Positions 25,451-34,218 of a DNA stretch of 64,000 nt are shown piece after piece. Location of the stretch: contig CAVCEE010000015.1 in the NCBI GenBank assembly GCA_963601185.1, forward strand, positions 1-64,000, read 5' to 3'. The first letter of the stretch is position 1; every line of letters starts with the position of its first letter. The DNA is from Limisoma sp963601185. Lineage in GTDB: Bacteria > Bacteroidota > Bacteroidia > Bacteroidales > Muribaculaceae. The notes beneath the pieces were generated by a model, which worked only from the letters and a program-made list of their open reading frames with translations, did no database searches and had not been told where the DNA came from. A program made the translations under genes and the position numbers.

Positions 25451-26008
25451 TTATTTCAACTTATTGTTTGAGATGTATTCGTTGAGTGCATCAACCAAAT
25501 TGCCGCTATAATCGGACGCATGGCCGCAATCTACGATTGTGGTGAGCGGATGCTTGTCGATGATGCTGTTCATCAACTGCTCTCGCGACGGCGCTGATGC
25601 AAGTTTTGAATATTCGTCGTAGGTGTAGGACAGAAACGCCACATTCTCACCGATGCCGCGGTTGTCGAGCAGGTAACCATTGTTGAGTTGAGTCGGTTTA
25701 GAACTCTTGCGGATGTCTTTCGGGTCGGGATACGACACAATCTCCGTGCGGTCAGCATTCATAATTACCGGCACGTTCTGCGAATAGTCCTTGGTGGTTT
25801 TGTAGATAGTCACCGGACGGGTCATAGCCACCTTGTTGTTGCCGCCACCAAGTTGCACGTCGCTGAAGCCCGGACGGGTGTTGCCGAAGTTCTGCGGCAT
25901 CTCTCCCTCCACGGTCTGCGTGATAGGCATTGTGCGGTAGCATCCTGCCGTGCCCACAAGCAACGTGGTGCCGGCGATTATCGACATAGTTTTACTTATC
26001 TTTCCCAT
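25451..26008 (-). CDS. Putative lipoprotein of unknown function
   Basis: 185 residues with a lipoprotein signal (LLVGTAGC, Cys23). I do not recognise a family. The body is polar; it includes YLLDNRGIGENVAFLSYTYDEYSKL, then SREQLMNSIIDKHPLTTIVDCGHASDYSGNLVDALNEYI, which looks alpha/beta. It lies 16 bp downstream of the inositol-monophosphatase family gene on the same strand, so the two are probably co-transcribed. Location is most likely the periplasmic or outer face of a membrane. Confidence 0.75.
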   Translation of the reverse strand: MGKISKTMSIIAGTTLLVGTAGCYRTMPITQTVEGEMPQNFGNTRPGFSDVQLGGGNNKVAMTRPVTIYKTTKDYSQNVPVIMNADRTEIVSYPDPKDIRKSSKPTQLNNGYLLDNRGIGENVAFLSYTYDEYSKLASAPSREQLMNSIIDKHPLTTIVDCGHASDYSGNLVDALNEYISNNKLK

Positions 26009-26024
26009 AACTCACTGTCTCTTT

Positions 26025-26834
26025 TTATTTATACACATTGAACGGGTCGCCGTCGTAGGGTTTCTCCGCTATCAACGGCTCTAAAGATGGCATTATTCCC
26101 GGAGATGCCACAACCACGGATATGCTGCGGTCCTTGCGGAAAAATTTGTGCACCGCGCCAGCCTCTTCGGCGATGAGCAGTGCTGCACATACGTCCCATT
26201 CGTGGAGATTCATCTCCCAATATCCGTCAAGCAGTCCGGCAGCGACGTAACTAATGTCGATGGCGGCAGCGCCGAGACGGCGAAGTCCTCTCACCTGCGG
26301 CAACACTCGCATAGCGTTGTCAACGTTGCAGTCGGGATTGCGATCCTTGTCAACAGGAAAGCCGGTCGACACCACAGACTTGTGGATGTCGGTCTTTGTG
26401 CCCGTGTGCAGCCGTCGGCCGTTGAGGTATGCTCCCTTGCCGCGCACAGCCGTAAAGAGTTCCCCGAGATAGGGCGCATAGACCACGCCAAGCACCGTAG
26501 TGCCGTTATGTTGCAAGCCTATCGACACGCAGAAATTGGGTAGTCCGGCACTGTAGTTAGTTGTGCCGTCAAGTGGGTCAATCACCCACCGGTATTCGCT
26601 GCGTCCGCCGTCATCGCCCGACTCTTCCGACAGTATCGAATGTTCGGGATGAGCCTTGTGTATTTCAGCGATGATAGCGGCCTCCGATGCTTTGTCGGCA
26701 TCGGTCACCACATCACAGTCGTTGAACTTTGCCTCAACATTGAGGCGGTCGCTTCTGAACAGTTCCAATTGTATCTTTCCTGCCTCTTTTGCCCAACGCA
26801 CACAGTCGGAAAGCAGTTGCTCGTAGGTTGTCAT
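26025..26834 (-). CDS. Inositol monophosphatase family protein (SuhB/CysQ type)
   Basis: 269 residues. Lithium-sensitive metal-phosphatase motifs are present: ILSEESGDD (68-75; metal Glu), WVIDPLDGTTN (83-93) and the C-terminal NLHEWDVCAALLIAEEAG (WDxxA). These bind the Mg ions that split the phosphate ester. Family members act on myo-inositol-1-phosphate, 3'-phosphoadenosine 5'-phosphate or fructose-1,6-bisphosphate; the exact substrate cannot be set from sequence. SuhB also has a role in rRNA antitermination in some bacteria. It lies 63 bp after the Lrp gene on the same strand. Confidence 0.9.
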   Translation of the reverse strand: MTTYEQLLSDCVRWAKEAGKIQLELFRSDRLNVEAKFNDCDVVTDADKASEAAIIAEIHKAHPEHSILSEESGDDGGRSEYRWVIDPLDGTTNYSAGLPNFCVSIGLQHNGTTVLGVVYAPYLGELFTAVRGKGAYLNGRRLHTGTKTDIHKSVVSTGFPVDKDRNPDCNVDNAMRVLPQVRGLRRLGAAAIDISYVAAGLLDGYWEMNLHEWDVCAALLIAEEAGAVHKFFRKDRSISVVVASPGIMPSLEPLIAEKPYDGDPFNVYK

Positions 26835-26897
26835 TGCCTTGTGCGGATTAGATTGTCAAATTGTCATTCTGCCGACTGCCGGCAATCGCTATGCCGA

Positions 26898-27368
26898 CTA
26901 ATCTTCTTCCTCAATAATCGGAATCTGGCGTTTGAACACCTCCTTGAACGAGATAATCGACTCTGTGCGCGCAAGACCGAGGTTCTGCAACTTGTCGTGG
27001 ATGATGTTGAGCAGATGACGGTTGTTTTTAGCATAGAGTTTGATGAACATATCGTACTGTCCGGTTGTGAAATGACATTCCACAACCTCTGGGATTTCTT
27101 TCAAGCGGGCCACTACCTGGTCGAAATGCGAAGGGTCTTTGAGGAAGAACCCGACGTAGGCGCAAGTGTCGTAGCCAACCGATGCTGGGTTGACGAGCGA
27201 CTCTGAGCCGACAAGCACTCCTGTGTTGATGAGTTTCTGGATGCGCTGATGGATGGCAGCGCCTGAAACGTTGCACTCGCGGGCAATCTCCAAATATGGT
27301 TTGCGCGCATTGGCTGAAAGCATTTTCAGAATTTTATAATCCAATGCATCTAATTGTGAGTTAGCCAT
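26898..27368 (-). CDS. Lrp/AsnC family transcriptional regulator
   Basis: 156 residues. The N-terminal winged HTH is clear (LDALDYKILKMLSANARKPYLEIARECNVSGAAIHQRIQKL), followed by the alpha/beta RAM domain (DTCAYVGFFLKDPSHFDQVVARLKEIPEVVECHFTTGQYDMFIKL) that binds amino-acid ligands and oligomerises. Lrp-type proteins control amino-acid metabolism genes. Its targets are not given by context; the divergent promoter region facing it contains the tandem repeat at 27491. The end EEED is acidic. Confidence 0.93.
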   Translation of the reverse strand: MANSQLDALDYKILKMLSANARKPYLEIARECNVSGAAIHQRIQKLINTGVLVGSESLVNPASVGYDTCAYVGFFLKDPSHFDQVVARLKEIPEVVECHFTTGQYDMFIKLYAKNNRHLLNIIHDKLQNLGLARTESIISFKEVFKRQIPIIEEED

Positions 27369-27787
27369 TTTCTTATGATTTGTTTTTCTAAAATTTTCAA
27401 TAATATGTTGAGCAATTTTCCCAAAAGCGGAAATCGGGCATCTCCGATTTTGCTATTACTCCCGTTTTTGCGTTATCTTAAAAAAGATTGGCTTGCACTA
27501 TCTTTTGATAAGATTGGCTGCGCTTCGGAAGAGCAAATTCAAACAAGTTTGCTTTGTTCTTCTCTCTGCTTGCACTATCTTTTGATAAGATCGGCTGCGC
27601 TTCGGAAGAGCAAATTCAAACAAGTTTGCTTTGTTCTTCTCTCAGCTTGCACTATCTTTGTCTGACAGATAGGCTTTGGTAAATTTCCGCAGGATGTCTG
27701 GCTTTTCAAATCAGCGCATTGCCATCGCTTCAGCGGAAACCACATTACGCATTTATTAGCAAATATACTCCAAAAAAATTAATTCAA
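27369..27787. other. Divergent intergenic region between lrp and GNAT
   Basis: 419 bp without a credible gene. It holds an A/T-rich lrp upstream region, the 77-bp tandem repeat (27491-27660) and a leader of about 120 nt for the GNAT gene. Frames reading through it follow the repeat and look non-coding. Confidence 0.7.
27491..27660 (+). repeat. 77-bp tandem repeat with embedded promoter (two full copies and a partial third)
   Basis: Copies start at 27491, 27568 and 27645 with GCTTGCACTATCTTT; the first two differ at few bases. Each unit holds an imperfect hairpin built on GAGCAAATTCAAAC and GTTTGCTTTGTTC. At the end of the array TTTG (27630-27633), 19 bp and TATCTTTG (27653-27660) form a full Bacteroidetes promoter reading to the GNAT/zinc-binding operon. 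The same element recurs once, in the other orientation, at 63319-63400. Confidence 0.85.
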
Positions 27788-28318
27788 ATGGAAAAATTGA
27801 AAATTTCTTATGAAAATAAATTTTTCGCCGACGTTCTGAGGCTCTATAAGGATGCTTTTCCTGCCGATGAACGCCGTGAGGAGAATGACTTTTTGGATGT
27901 TGCGCGCAACTGCCATCGGTTTAGCATCCACGTGTTTACCGAGGGCGATGCGTTTGTGGGATTTCTCACGTCGTGGGAATGGGACGATTTCCGCTACGGC
28001 GAGCATTTCGCCGTGCTGCCCGACAAGCGTGGCGGCGGCATCGGCAGCCGTGCGCTTAAATCGTTTCTCTCCTCAAGCGACAAGCCGCTAATCATCGAGG
28101 TTGAGCCTCCGACAGACGATATCGCCAGGCGACGCATAGGTTTCTATGAGCGCAACGGACTCCGGCTGCGTGCTGATGTTGACTATATCCAGCCGCCCTA
28201 CAGTCCCGGAAAGAATGCGCTACCGCTGATGCTGATGACCTACGGCGACATTGACCTCACCACGGACGATTGCCACATCCAGCAACTGCACCGTGACGTT
28301 TACCGAACCAACGAATAA
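27788..28318 (+). CDS. GNAT family acetyltransferase
   Basis: 176 residues from the ATG at 27788 (MEKLKISYENKFF); the frame opens earlier but those residues are not family-like. The acetyl-CoA loop is seen as VLPDKRGGGIGSRAL (motif A R-x-x-G-x-G-x-R/A), followed by IIEVEPPTDD, RRRIGFYERNGLRL, all typical of GNAT N-acetyltransferases. The substrate is unknown. It is first of a unit with a metal-binding lipoprotein (7-bp gap) and ABC ATPase, under the repeat-borne promoter at 27630-27660. Confidence 0.9.
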   Translation: MEKLKISYENKFFADVLRLYKDAFPADERREENDFLDVARNCHRFSIHVFTEGDAFVGFLTSWEWDDFRYGEHFAVLPDKRGGGIGSRALKSFLSSSDKPLIIEVEPPTDDIARRRIGFYERNGLRLRADVDYIQPPYSPGKNALPLMLMTYGDIDLTTDDCHIQQLHRDVYRTNE

Positions 28319-28325
28319 CCTACAA

Positions 28326-29168
28326 ATGAAAAGATTTACATACATACTTACTGCCACCGTGCTCTGCCTTCTCTCGGCATGCAGCGGCAAAAGCGACAAA
28401 GGGCGCACACTGATGGTGAGCATCCCTCCGCAGAAATTCGCGCTCGAACAGATTGCCGGCGACAAATGGGATGTGGAGTGCATGCTCGAAAAAGCCACGT
28501 CGGCGGAGAGTTACGACCCAGAGATGTCGCAGATGGTGAAATTGGAGCGTTGCCGTGCCTATTTCCTTATCGGCAATCTCGGATTTGAGAACAAGGTGGC
28601 GCAACGCCTCAGCGGCGACACTGCGCAGGTGCTTATAGACTCGGCAAAGGGCATAACCACAATCGCCGGGCATTCACACCACGGCGAGGAGGAGATTGAC
28701 CCCCACGTATGGATGTCGGTGGCAAATATGCGCATCATTGCGCGCAACATGGCATCGGCTCTGCAACGCATAGACCCCGAAAACAAGGATTTCTACGAGT
28801 CTAATCTCAGCCGACTGGACAGCCAGTTGGCTACACTCGACCAAAAGGTGCGCACGAGCGTGGGAAGCGACGGCGGAGCATTTGTGGTGTGGCATCCTTC
28901 ACTCACCTATTTCGCCCACGACTACGGACTGACACAAATCAGTATGGAATACGAGGGCAAAGAAGCGCCGATGAGTCATATTGCCTCTAAAATCGATGAA
29001 GCACGGCAGCACAACGCCTCTGTGCTCTTCATCCAGGAGGGTGCAGATGAGCGGCAAGCGGCAACGGTGAGCGACCGTATGGGCATCAAGCAAGTAACAA
29101 TCAATCCGCTCAGCCACGACTGGGCAAAAGAGATGGAGAAAATAGCAAATGCATTCTATTCAAAATAA
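28326..29168 (+). CDS. Metal ABC transporter substrate-binding lipoprotein (ZnuA-like)
   Basis: 280 residues from the ATG at 28326, with a lipobox (LLSAC, Cys19). It belongs to the cluster A-I metal-binding proteins: DKWDVECMLEKATSAESYDPEMSQM, a His/acid stretch HSHHGEEEIDPHVWMS around residues 117-130, VWHPSLTYFAHDYGL and VLFIQEGADERQA. These bind zinc or manganese in the periplasm and pass it to a permease. The ATPase gene overlaps its end by 20 bp. No permease gene adjoins. Confidence 0.9.
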   Translation: MKRFTYILTATVLCLLSACSGKSDKGRTLMVSIPPQKFALEQIAGDKWDVECMLEKATSAESYDPEMSQMVKLERCRAYFLIGNLGFENKVAQRLSGDTAQVLIDSAKGITTIAGHSHHGEEEIDPHVWMSVANMRIIARNMASALQRIDPENKDFYESNLSRLDSQLATLDQKVRTSVGSDGGAFVVWHPSLTYFAHDYGLTQISMEYEGKEAPMSHIASKIDEARQHNASVLFIQEGADERQAATVSDRMGIKQVTINPLSHDWAKEMEKIANAFYSK

Positions 29169-29859
29169 ACGGATTATATCAATCGATGATATGTCGATTG
29201 AGTTCGGCAACTTCAAGGCACTCAGCAACGTGAATGCGGAGATTTGCGACGGCGATTTCGTGGCTATCACAGGTCCTAACGGCGGCGGCAAGAGTACGCT
29301 GCTGAAGTCGGTGTTGCATCTCATCAAGCCTACTAGCGGACAGGTGCGCTATTTTGACGGCGACGGCAACGAAACGGACTCTCTGCGATTCGGCTACCTG
29401 CCGCAGAAGAGCAACATCGACAGCCGTTTCCCAATAACGGTGGAAGAGGTAGTTGCCTCCGGGTTGCTCGGCGAGAAGCGCAACTGGCGCGGCCGCTACA
29501 GCGACGAGGCAAGTAGCCGCATCGAGGCTACGATGAAGATGATGGGCGTTGACGGCTTCCGCAAACAGGTGATTGGTACTCTCTCGGGCGGACAACTGCA
29601 ACGCACGCTCCTCGGGCGTGCCGTGATATCCAGCCCCGACATCGTGGTGCTCGACGAACCGCTGTCCTATGTTGACCATGCGTTTGTGGAACAGATCTAC
29701 GGCATCATCGCCGACCTTGCCAAGCACAGCACCGTCATACTCGTGTCGCACGAAATGACCGTGATTTCAGAGATGGCAAACCGCCACTGGATTGTCGATC
29801 ACAACCTCCACCAGTGCCACGCCGCCCACCACTATCTCAAAACCGAATGCGACCAATAG
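29149..29859 (+). CDS. Metal ABC transporter ATP-binding protein (ZnuC-like)
   Basis: 236 residues. Walker A GPNGGGKST (42-50), signature LSGGQLQR, Walker B VVLDEPLSYVD and H-loop SHEM are intact. FGYLPQKSNIDSRFPITVEEVV matches the Q-loop of zinc/manganese ABC ATPases. The start at 29149 overlaps the binding-protein gene by 20 bp; a later ATG at 29191 is possible. It should drive metal import, but the usual ZnuB-type permease gene is missing: fbp converges 25 bp after the stop. The permease may be elsewhere on the chromosome. Confidence 0.92.
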   Translation: MHSIQNKRIISIDDMSIEFGNFKALSNVNAEICDGDFVAITGPNGGGKSTLLKSVLHLIKPTSGQVRYFDGDGNETDSLRFGYLPQKSNIDSRFPITVEEVVASGLLGEKRNWRGRYSDEASSRIEATMKMMGVDGFRKQVIGTLSGGQLQRTLLGRAVISSPDIVVLDEPLSYVDHAFVEQIYGIIADLAKHSTVILVSHEMTVISEMANRHWIVDHNLHQCHAAHHYLKTECDQ

Positions 29860-29884
29860 AGGCATCTATTTCTTCTAACAATCG

Positions 29885-31876
29885 CTAATTGCGCTCTTTG
29901 ACGAGACCGAGGCGATAGGCAGCGAGGAGTTGCTTCAGTTCCTCAATCTGCTTGCGTAGGGCTTTGCCCTTGTCGGTGTCCTTGACGAGCATCCGCTGAC
30001 TGTTGAACTCCACAAGGAATGAGTTCGACTTGATGTCGAGTCCTTCCTCAATGGCTTTCTGACGCGACTCAAACGGCTCGTGCTGCACGAGTTGCAGTGC
30101 GCGCGAGTGGAACACCAGCGTGTAGCCGGCAATACCTGTCTCCGGCTGGTATGCGCGCGAGAATCCGCCGTCAATCACAAGCATTTTTCCGTTGGCCTTT
30201 ACCGGCTGTTCGCCCTTGATGGTCTTCACTGGCACATGCCCGTTGATGATGTGGGAATGTGGGTTGTCGATGCCAAATTCGTGGAGGATGTTGTTGCAGA
30301 TGTCCTCGCGGTCGCGGAGGGTGTAGTATGCGCCCTTTTCCTCCTTGTGCAGTTCCTTGTCGGCAGTGAAATAGCGCTCGAATGTTGCCATCTTGTTCTT
30401 GTCGAACGACGGCGAGTCGGGACCGCACCAAAGATACCACACATAGTCGAGGGCAAAGTCGGAATCCGTGTCTTCCTTTTCGAAGAATGCGGCACGAACA
30501 ATCTGGTCCACCTTGTCGAGAAGGCCTCTGCCGTGGTATTTCTGCCCCTGTATGGTCACCTGCTTGAACGAGCCATCGGCATTCAGCGGAATTGACGCGT
30601 GGAAAAGTAGGTTGTTGTTGCAGACGAGATACATACTTCCGTTGGTCATAAAGCAGCGGATGTGCTTGCGGAGTTTCTCACTGTTGACAAACGAGTTGTG
30701 CAACTTCTCAACCAAATCCTGCTCCTCTGCCGTCAGGCGGTAAGGGTCGGCCGGGTCGATGGTCGGGAACGATGAGTCGAGCATCTTGTACTCCTTGTCA
30801 CCGTAGCGGAGCACGCCGCGCTTGTAATCGATCTTGTCGAGCAGCAGGCGGCTATCCATACCAAACTCCGGGTGACGCTTGATGATGCCTGCCTCAAGTT
30901 TAAACTGTATCACGGCTATCGCCTTGTGCATCTGAGCAATCAGTCGCAAGGTTTTTTCCGGATAGGTCTTGTCGGCATACTTTTGCTTCAAGGCAAACAC
31001 CGCACAAGGGTCGTTGGCATAAGTGTCCATGGCAAATGTTGCCAAAGGTAGCAGGTTGATGCCGTAGCCCTCCTCAAGGGTTGTCAGAGTGCCGTAGCGC
31101 ATTGATATGCGAATCACGTTGGCAATGCAACTGTCGTTGCCGGCGGCAGCACCCATCCACAGGAGGTCGTGGTTGCCCCATTGGATGTCAACGTTATGGT
31201 AGTTGCACAGCGTGTCCATAATGATGTGCGCCCCAGGTCCACGGTCGAATATGTCGCCGACCACATGCAGCGAGTCGATGGTGAGACGCTGTATCAGGTT
31301 GCACATAGCAATGATGAAATCATCGGCGCGTTGCGTCGATATTATCGTATTGATAATCTGAGTAATATAACCTTGTTTATTCTCCTCATTCACCGTTTCG
31401 TGCAGAAGTTCCTGAATGATGTACGAGAAATCCTCTGGGAGCGATTTGCGCACCTTTGATCGGGTATATTTCGACGACACGTTCTGGCACACACTCACGA
31501 GTTGGTTGAGCGTGGTGAGATACCAGTCGTTCAGATCTTTCTCCTGCTGCTTCACAATTTGCAATTTCTCCTGCGGATAGTAGATCAGCGTACACAGTGC
31601 CTTCTTCTCCGACTCCCGGAGAGTGTTGCCAAAAATGTCGTTCACCTTGCGTTTCACCGAGCCGGAAGCATTCTTCAACACATGCTGAAACGCCTCATAT
31701 TCACCGTGGATGTCGGTCAGGAAATGCTCAGTGCCTTTCGGCAAGTTGAGGATTGCCTCAAGGTTTATGATTTCGGTGCTTGCCGCAGCGATTGTGGGAA
31801 ACAACCGCGACAACAGTTTCAAGTAATGTATATCGAGCGTAATATCCTGTTCTTGAGTTTTTTTCTTGTCTGACAT
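29885..31876 (-). CDS. fbp: Fructose-1,6-bisphosphatase, class 3
   Basis: 663 residues from the ATG at 31876 (MSDKKKTQEQDITLDIHYLKLL); an ATG at 31936 would add a polar stretch across the leader. It removes the 1-phosphate of fructose-1,6-bisphosphate in gluconeogenesis. The class 3 enzyme belongs to the metallophosphatase fold: LTDIHGEYEAF, HVVGDIFDRGPGAHIIMDTL, DIQWGNHDLLWMGAAAGN and the later IINGHVPVKTIKGEQPVKANGK. Length and motifs match the Bacillus/Bacteroides type. It is a single-gene unit converging on the ABC ATPase gene. Confidence 0.97.
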   Translation of the reverse strand: MSDKKKTQEQDITLDIHYLKLLSRLFPTIAAASTEIINLEAILNLPKGTEHFLTDIHGEYEAFQHVLKNASGSVKRKVNDIFGNTLRESEKKALCTLIYYPQEKLQIVKQQEKDLNDWYLTTLNQLVSVCQNVSSKYTRSKVRKSLPEDFSYIIQELLHETVNEENKQGYITQIINTIISTQRADDFIIAMCNLIQRLTIDSLHVVGDIFDRGPGAHIIMDTLCNYHNVDIQWGNHDLLWMGAAAGNDSCIANVIRISMRYGTLTTLEEGYGINLLPLATFAMDTYANDPCAVFALKQKYADKTYPEKTLRLIAQMHKAIAVIQFKLEAGIIKRHPEFGMDSRLLLDKIDYKRGVLRYGDKEYKMLDSSFPTIDPADPYRLTAEEQDLVEKLHNSFVNSEKLRKHIRCFMTNGSMYLVCNNNLLFHASIPLNADGSFKQVTIQGQKYHGRGLLDKVDQIVRAAFFEKEDTDSDFALDYVWYLWCGPDSPSFDKNKMATFERYFTADKELHKEEKGAYYTLRDREDICNNILHEFGIDNPHSHIINGHVPVKTIKGEQPVKANGKMLVIDGGFSRAYQPETGIAGYTLVFHSRALQLVQHEPFESRQKAIEEGLDIKSNSFLVEFNSQRMLVKDTDKGKALRKQIEELKQLLAAYRLGLVKERN

Positions 31877-31955
31877 CGTCAAATGATTTATGAAATTTCC
31901 GCTGAAAGCATAACGTTTCCGCAAGACCGTCGCCATTGCCTTATGTTTCGCTATG

Positions 31956-31987
31956 CAAAGATATGACTTTCAAATCAAAACACCAAT
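31956..31987 (-). promoter_or_regulatory. Promoter of fbp
   Basis: Minus strand TATCTTTG (31956-31963) with a -33-like TTG at 31984-31986, spacing 20 bp. The transcript would begin about 70 bp before the ATG. Confidence 0.6.
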
Positions 31988-31989
31988 AA

Positions 31990-32226
31990 TATATTGCAAA
32001 ATCGGACTCCGCCAAATATTTGTATCGCCATGATAACTTTTTCGGCTCTGTCGAATCAACCTCCGTATCCACCAACCAGATTTCCACAACGATAAAAAAC
32101 GGACAACTCATCGTCTCCGGAATGGACAATTGCTCAAACATAACACTCCGCAACATCTACCACGGGCAAAATTCAATCAAAAGTTATTGCAATTCATTGA
32201 CTTTATACATAAACCGACCCATAAAA
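31990..32226 (+). other. Unassigned intergenic segment, possibly a decayed reading frame
   Basis: The region 31877-32280 has no complete gene. On the plus strand a frame without stop reads ...SVSTNQISTTIKNGQLIVSG... and then NITLRNIY, with codon choice like real genes. It has no ATG in a good place and runs into the eno terminator. It recalls the N-terminal strand of small Bacteroidetes beta proteins, but this is weak. Treated as a possible gene remnant only. Confidence 0.2.
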
Positions 32227-32260
32227 AAAGCAGGGAGCGCACCGATGACGATGCGCTCCC
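32223..32260 (-). terminator. Terminator of eno
   Basis: GGGAGCGCA and TGCGCTCCC form a 9-bp stem, followed on the minus strand by TGCTTTTTTT. It starts 21 bp past the eno stop. Confidence 0.92.
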
Positions 32261-32280
32261 ATTCATTCAATCCAAATCAA

Positions 32281-33588
32281 TTATTTCAATTTCTTATATC
32301 CGTAGACAGCCTCTTCGCCGAGTTCCTCCTCGATGCGGAGCAACTGGTTGTATTTCGCCATACGGTCAGAACGGCTTGCCGAACCGGTCTTGATTTGTCC
32401 GGAGTTGGTTGCCACTGCGATGTCGGCGATTGTTGCGTCCTCAGTCTCGCCCGAACGGTGGGAAGTGACGGTAGTGTAGCCGTGACGGTGAGCCAGTTCG
32501 ATGGCATCGAGAGTCTCGCTCAACGAGCCAATCTGGTTAACCTTAATCAAGATTGAGTTGGCGCAACCGAGTTTGATGCCCTTTGTGAGGTACTCAACGT
32601 TGGTTACAAACAAGTCGTCGCCCACGAGTTGACAACGGTCGCCAATGCGGTCGGTGAGTTTCTTCCAGCCTTCCCAGTCCTCTTCCGACATACCGTCTTC
32701 GATTGAGTCGATAGGATATTTCGTGATGAGTTGCTCAAGGAATTCGATTTGCTCGTCGGCAGAGAGTTTCTTGCCGTTAGGGTCTTTGACCATACCGTCC
32801 TTGAGGTGAGAATAGTCGTAGAAGAACTTGTCGCCCTCTTTGAAGCAGAACTCAGAAGAAGCGCAGTCCATAGCGATACGCACGTCGTCGCCCGGACGGT
32901 AGCCGGCTTTCTTGATTGCCTCAACGATGCAGTCGAGAGCATCTTCAATGCCGTCGAGTTTTGGAGCGAAACCGCCTTCATCGCCTACTGCAGTGCTAAG
33001 ACCACGGGCTTTGAGCACCGATTTCAAGGCGTGGAACACCTCTGTGCCCATACGGATACCCTCACGGTAGGAAGGAGCACCTACAGGACGAATCATAAAT
33101 TCCTGGAATGCGATAGGTGCGTCAGAGTGTGCGCCGCCGTTGATGATGTTCATCATTGGCACTGGCATAACGTAAGTGTTTGTGCCGCCGATGTAGCGGT
33201 AGAGCGGCTGACCGAGATAGTCGGCAGCGGCTTTTGCCACAGCCAGTGAAACACCGAGGATGGCATTTGCGCCAAGGTTCGACTTTGTTTTTGTGCCGTC
33301 GAGTTGGAGCATCTTTTTATCTATAGCGCGCTGGTCGAGTGCCGACATTCCGACGAGAGCAGGAGCAATCACGTCGTTTACGTTGGCAACTGCCTTGAGC
33401 ACGCCCTTTCCGAGGTAACGGCCCTTGTCGCCGTCGCGGAGTTCGAGCGCTTCATTCTCGCCTGTCGATGCGCCTGAAGGCACTGCAGCACGGCCAAATG
33501 CGCCGCTTTCGAGTTCGACATCAACTTCTACTGTTGGGTTGCCACGCGAGTCAAGCACTTCGCGTCCGTGAATCTTTGAAATTTTCAT
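32281..33588 (-). CDS. eno: Enolase
   Basis: 435 residues, the normal length. Converts 2-phosphoglycerate to phosphoenolpyruvate in glycolysis and gluconeogenesis; also a known degradosome partner elsewhere. Landmarks: IHGREVLDSRGNPTVEVDV at the start, GANAILGVSLAVAKAAA, AFQEFMIRPVGA, VGDEGGFAPKL, DSIEDGMSEEDW, LVGDDLFVTN, ILIKVNQIGSLSETL and the signature SHRSGETEDATIADIAVA. It is a single-gene unit with a strong terminator. Confidence 0.99.
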   Translation of the reverse strand: MKISKIHGREVLDSRGNPTVEVDVELESGAFGRAAVPSGASTGENEALELRDGDKGRYLGKGVLKAVANVNDVIAPALVGMSALDQRAIDKKMLQLDGTKTKSNLGANAILGVSLAVAKAAADYLGQPLYRYIGGTNTYVMPVPMMNIINGGAHSDAPIAFQEFMIRPVGAPSYREGIRMGTEVFHALKSVLKARGLSTAVGDEGGFAPKLDGIEDALDCIVEAIKKAGYRPGDDVRIAMDCASSEFCFKEGDKFFYDYSHLKDGMVKDPNGKKLSADEQIEFLEQLITKYPIDSIEDGMSEEDWEGWKKLTDRIGDRCQLVGDDLFVTNVEYLTKGIKLGCANSILIKVNQIGSLSETLDAIELAHRHGYTTVTSHRSGETEDATIADIAVATNSGQIKTGSASRSDRMAKYNQLLRIEEELGEEAVYGYKKLK

Positions 33589-33620
33589 TGTCGTAAATTC
33601 TATTTTTTAATTGAACTATG

Positions 33621-33628
33621 CAAAAATA
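33621..33628 (-). promoter_or_regulatory. -7 box for eno
   Basis: Minus strand TATTTTTG fits TAnnTTTG, about 33 bp before the eno ATG. No good -33 box. Confidence 0.45.
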
Positions 33629-33747
33629 GCAACTATTCTTCAGACATTGTTACACCGAAAGCGTTGATTATCTGAAAAATACCTACTTGTTGCTATCTTC
33701 CACCGTTTCAAATACCGACAATTTGCGATGCCCCTCTGACAGCCGCC

Positions 33748-34212
33748 TTATTCCTTGCTCCGCGACTCGAGAAAGCGGGCATAGATTGTGGCTGCCGTGC
33801 GCACAATTTCTGGACACGGACGCTTCTTGTAGTAGTCTGCCGTGCGCTCCTCTGGAGTCGACGGCGTGGGGGCGTTGCGGTTGAGTCCGAGCAAGTCGGC
33901 GCAGACAATCGATCCGCACTCAGCCTTAAATTCTTCAGCCAACTGCTGCACAACGGCATAGTTCGCACCCTTGCCCATCCTGTCAGCAGGGTCGGTCACG
34001 CCGGTTTCGAGCCCAGCAAGAAGAAACATTCCGCAGGCTGTGCCGCAAGTGAGACGCATGCGCCCAATGCCGCCGCCAAACGAGGCTGCCATGCGCAGCG
34101 CAACATTGCTGTCTACCCCATAGAGGTCGGCAAAAGCCTCCACCACCGACTGCGTGCAGTTGTAGCCTTTCTTGAAATTCTCCACCGCACGCTCTATTCT
34201 GTCTTCATACAT
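33748..34212 (-). CDS. C_GCAxxG_C_C family protein
   Basis: 154 residues. The Cys spacing defines the family: C19 (GYNCTQSV), C56 and C60 (CGTACGM, the GCAxxG-like core), C99 and C104 (ECGSIVCADLL), C133 (RPCPEIV). Six conserved cysteines in a helical protein suggest metal or redox-centre binding, but no function is proven for the family. It follows xth by 6 bp on the same strand and is probably co-transcribed. Confidence 0.9.
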   Translation of the reverse strand: MYEDRIERAVENFKKGYNCTQSVVEAFADLYGVDSNVALRMAASFGGGIGRMRLTCGTACGMFLLAGLETGVTDPADRMGKGANYAVVQQLAEEFKAECGSIVCADLLGLNRNAPTPSTPEERTADYYKKRPCPEIVRTAATIYARFLESRSKE

Positions 34213-34218
34213 AGGCTA

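Noticed and set aside
27491..27660. CRISPR array
   Set aside because: Units are directly adjacent 77-bp copies without unique spacers and no cas genes are present.
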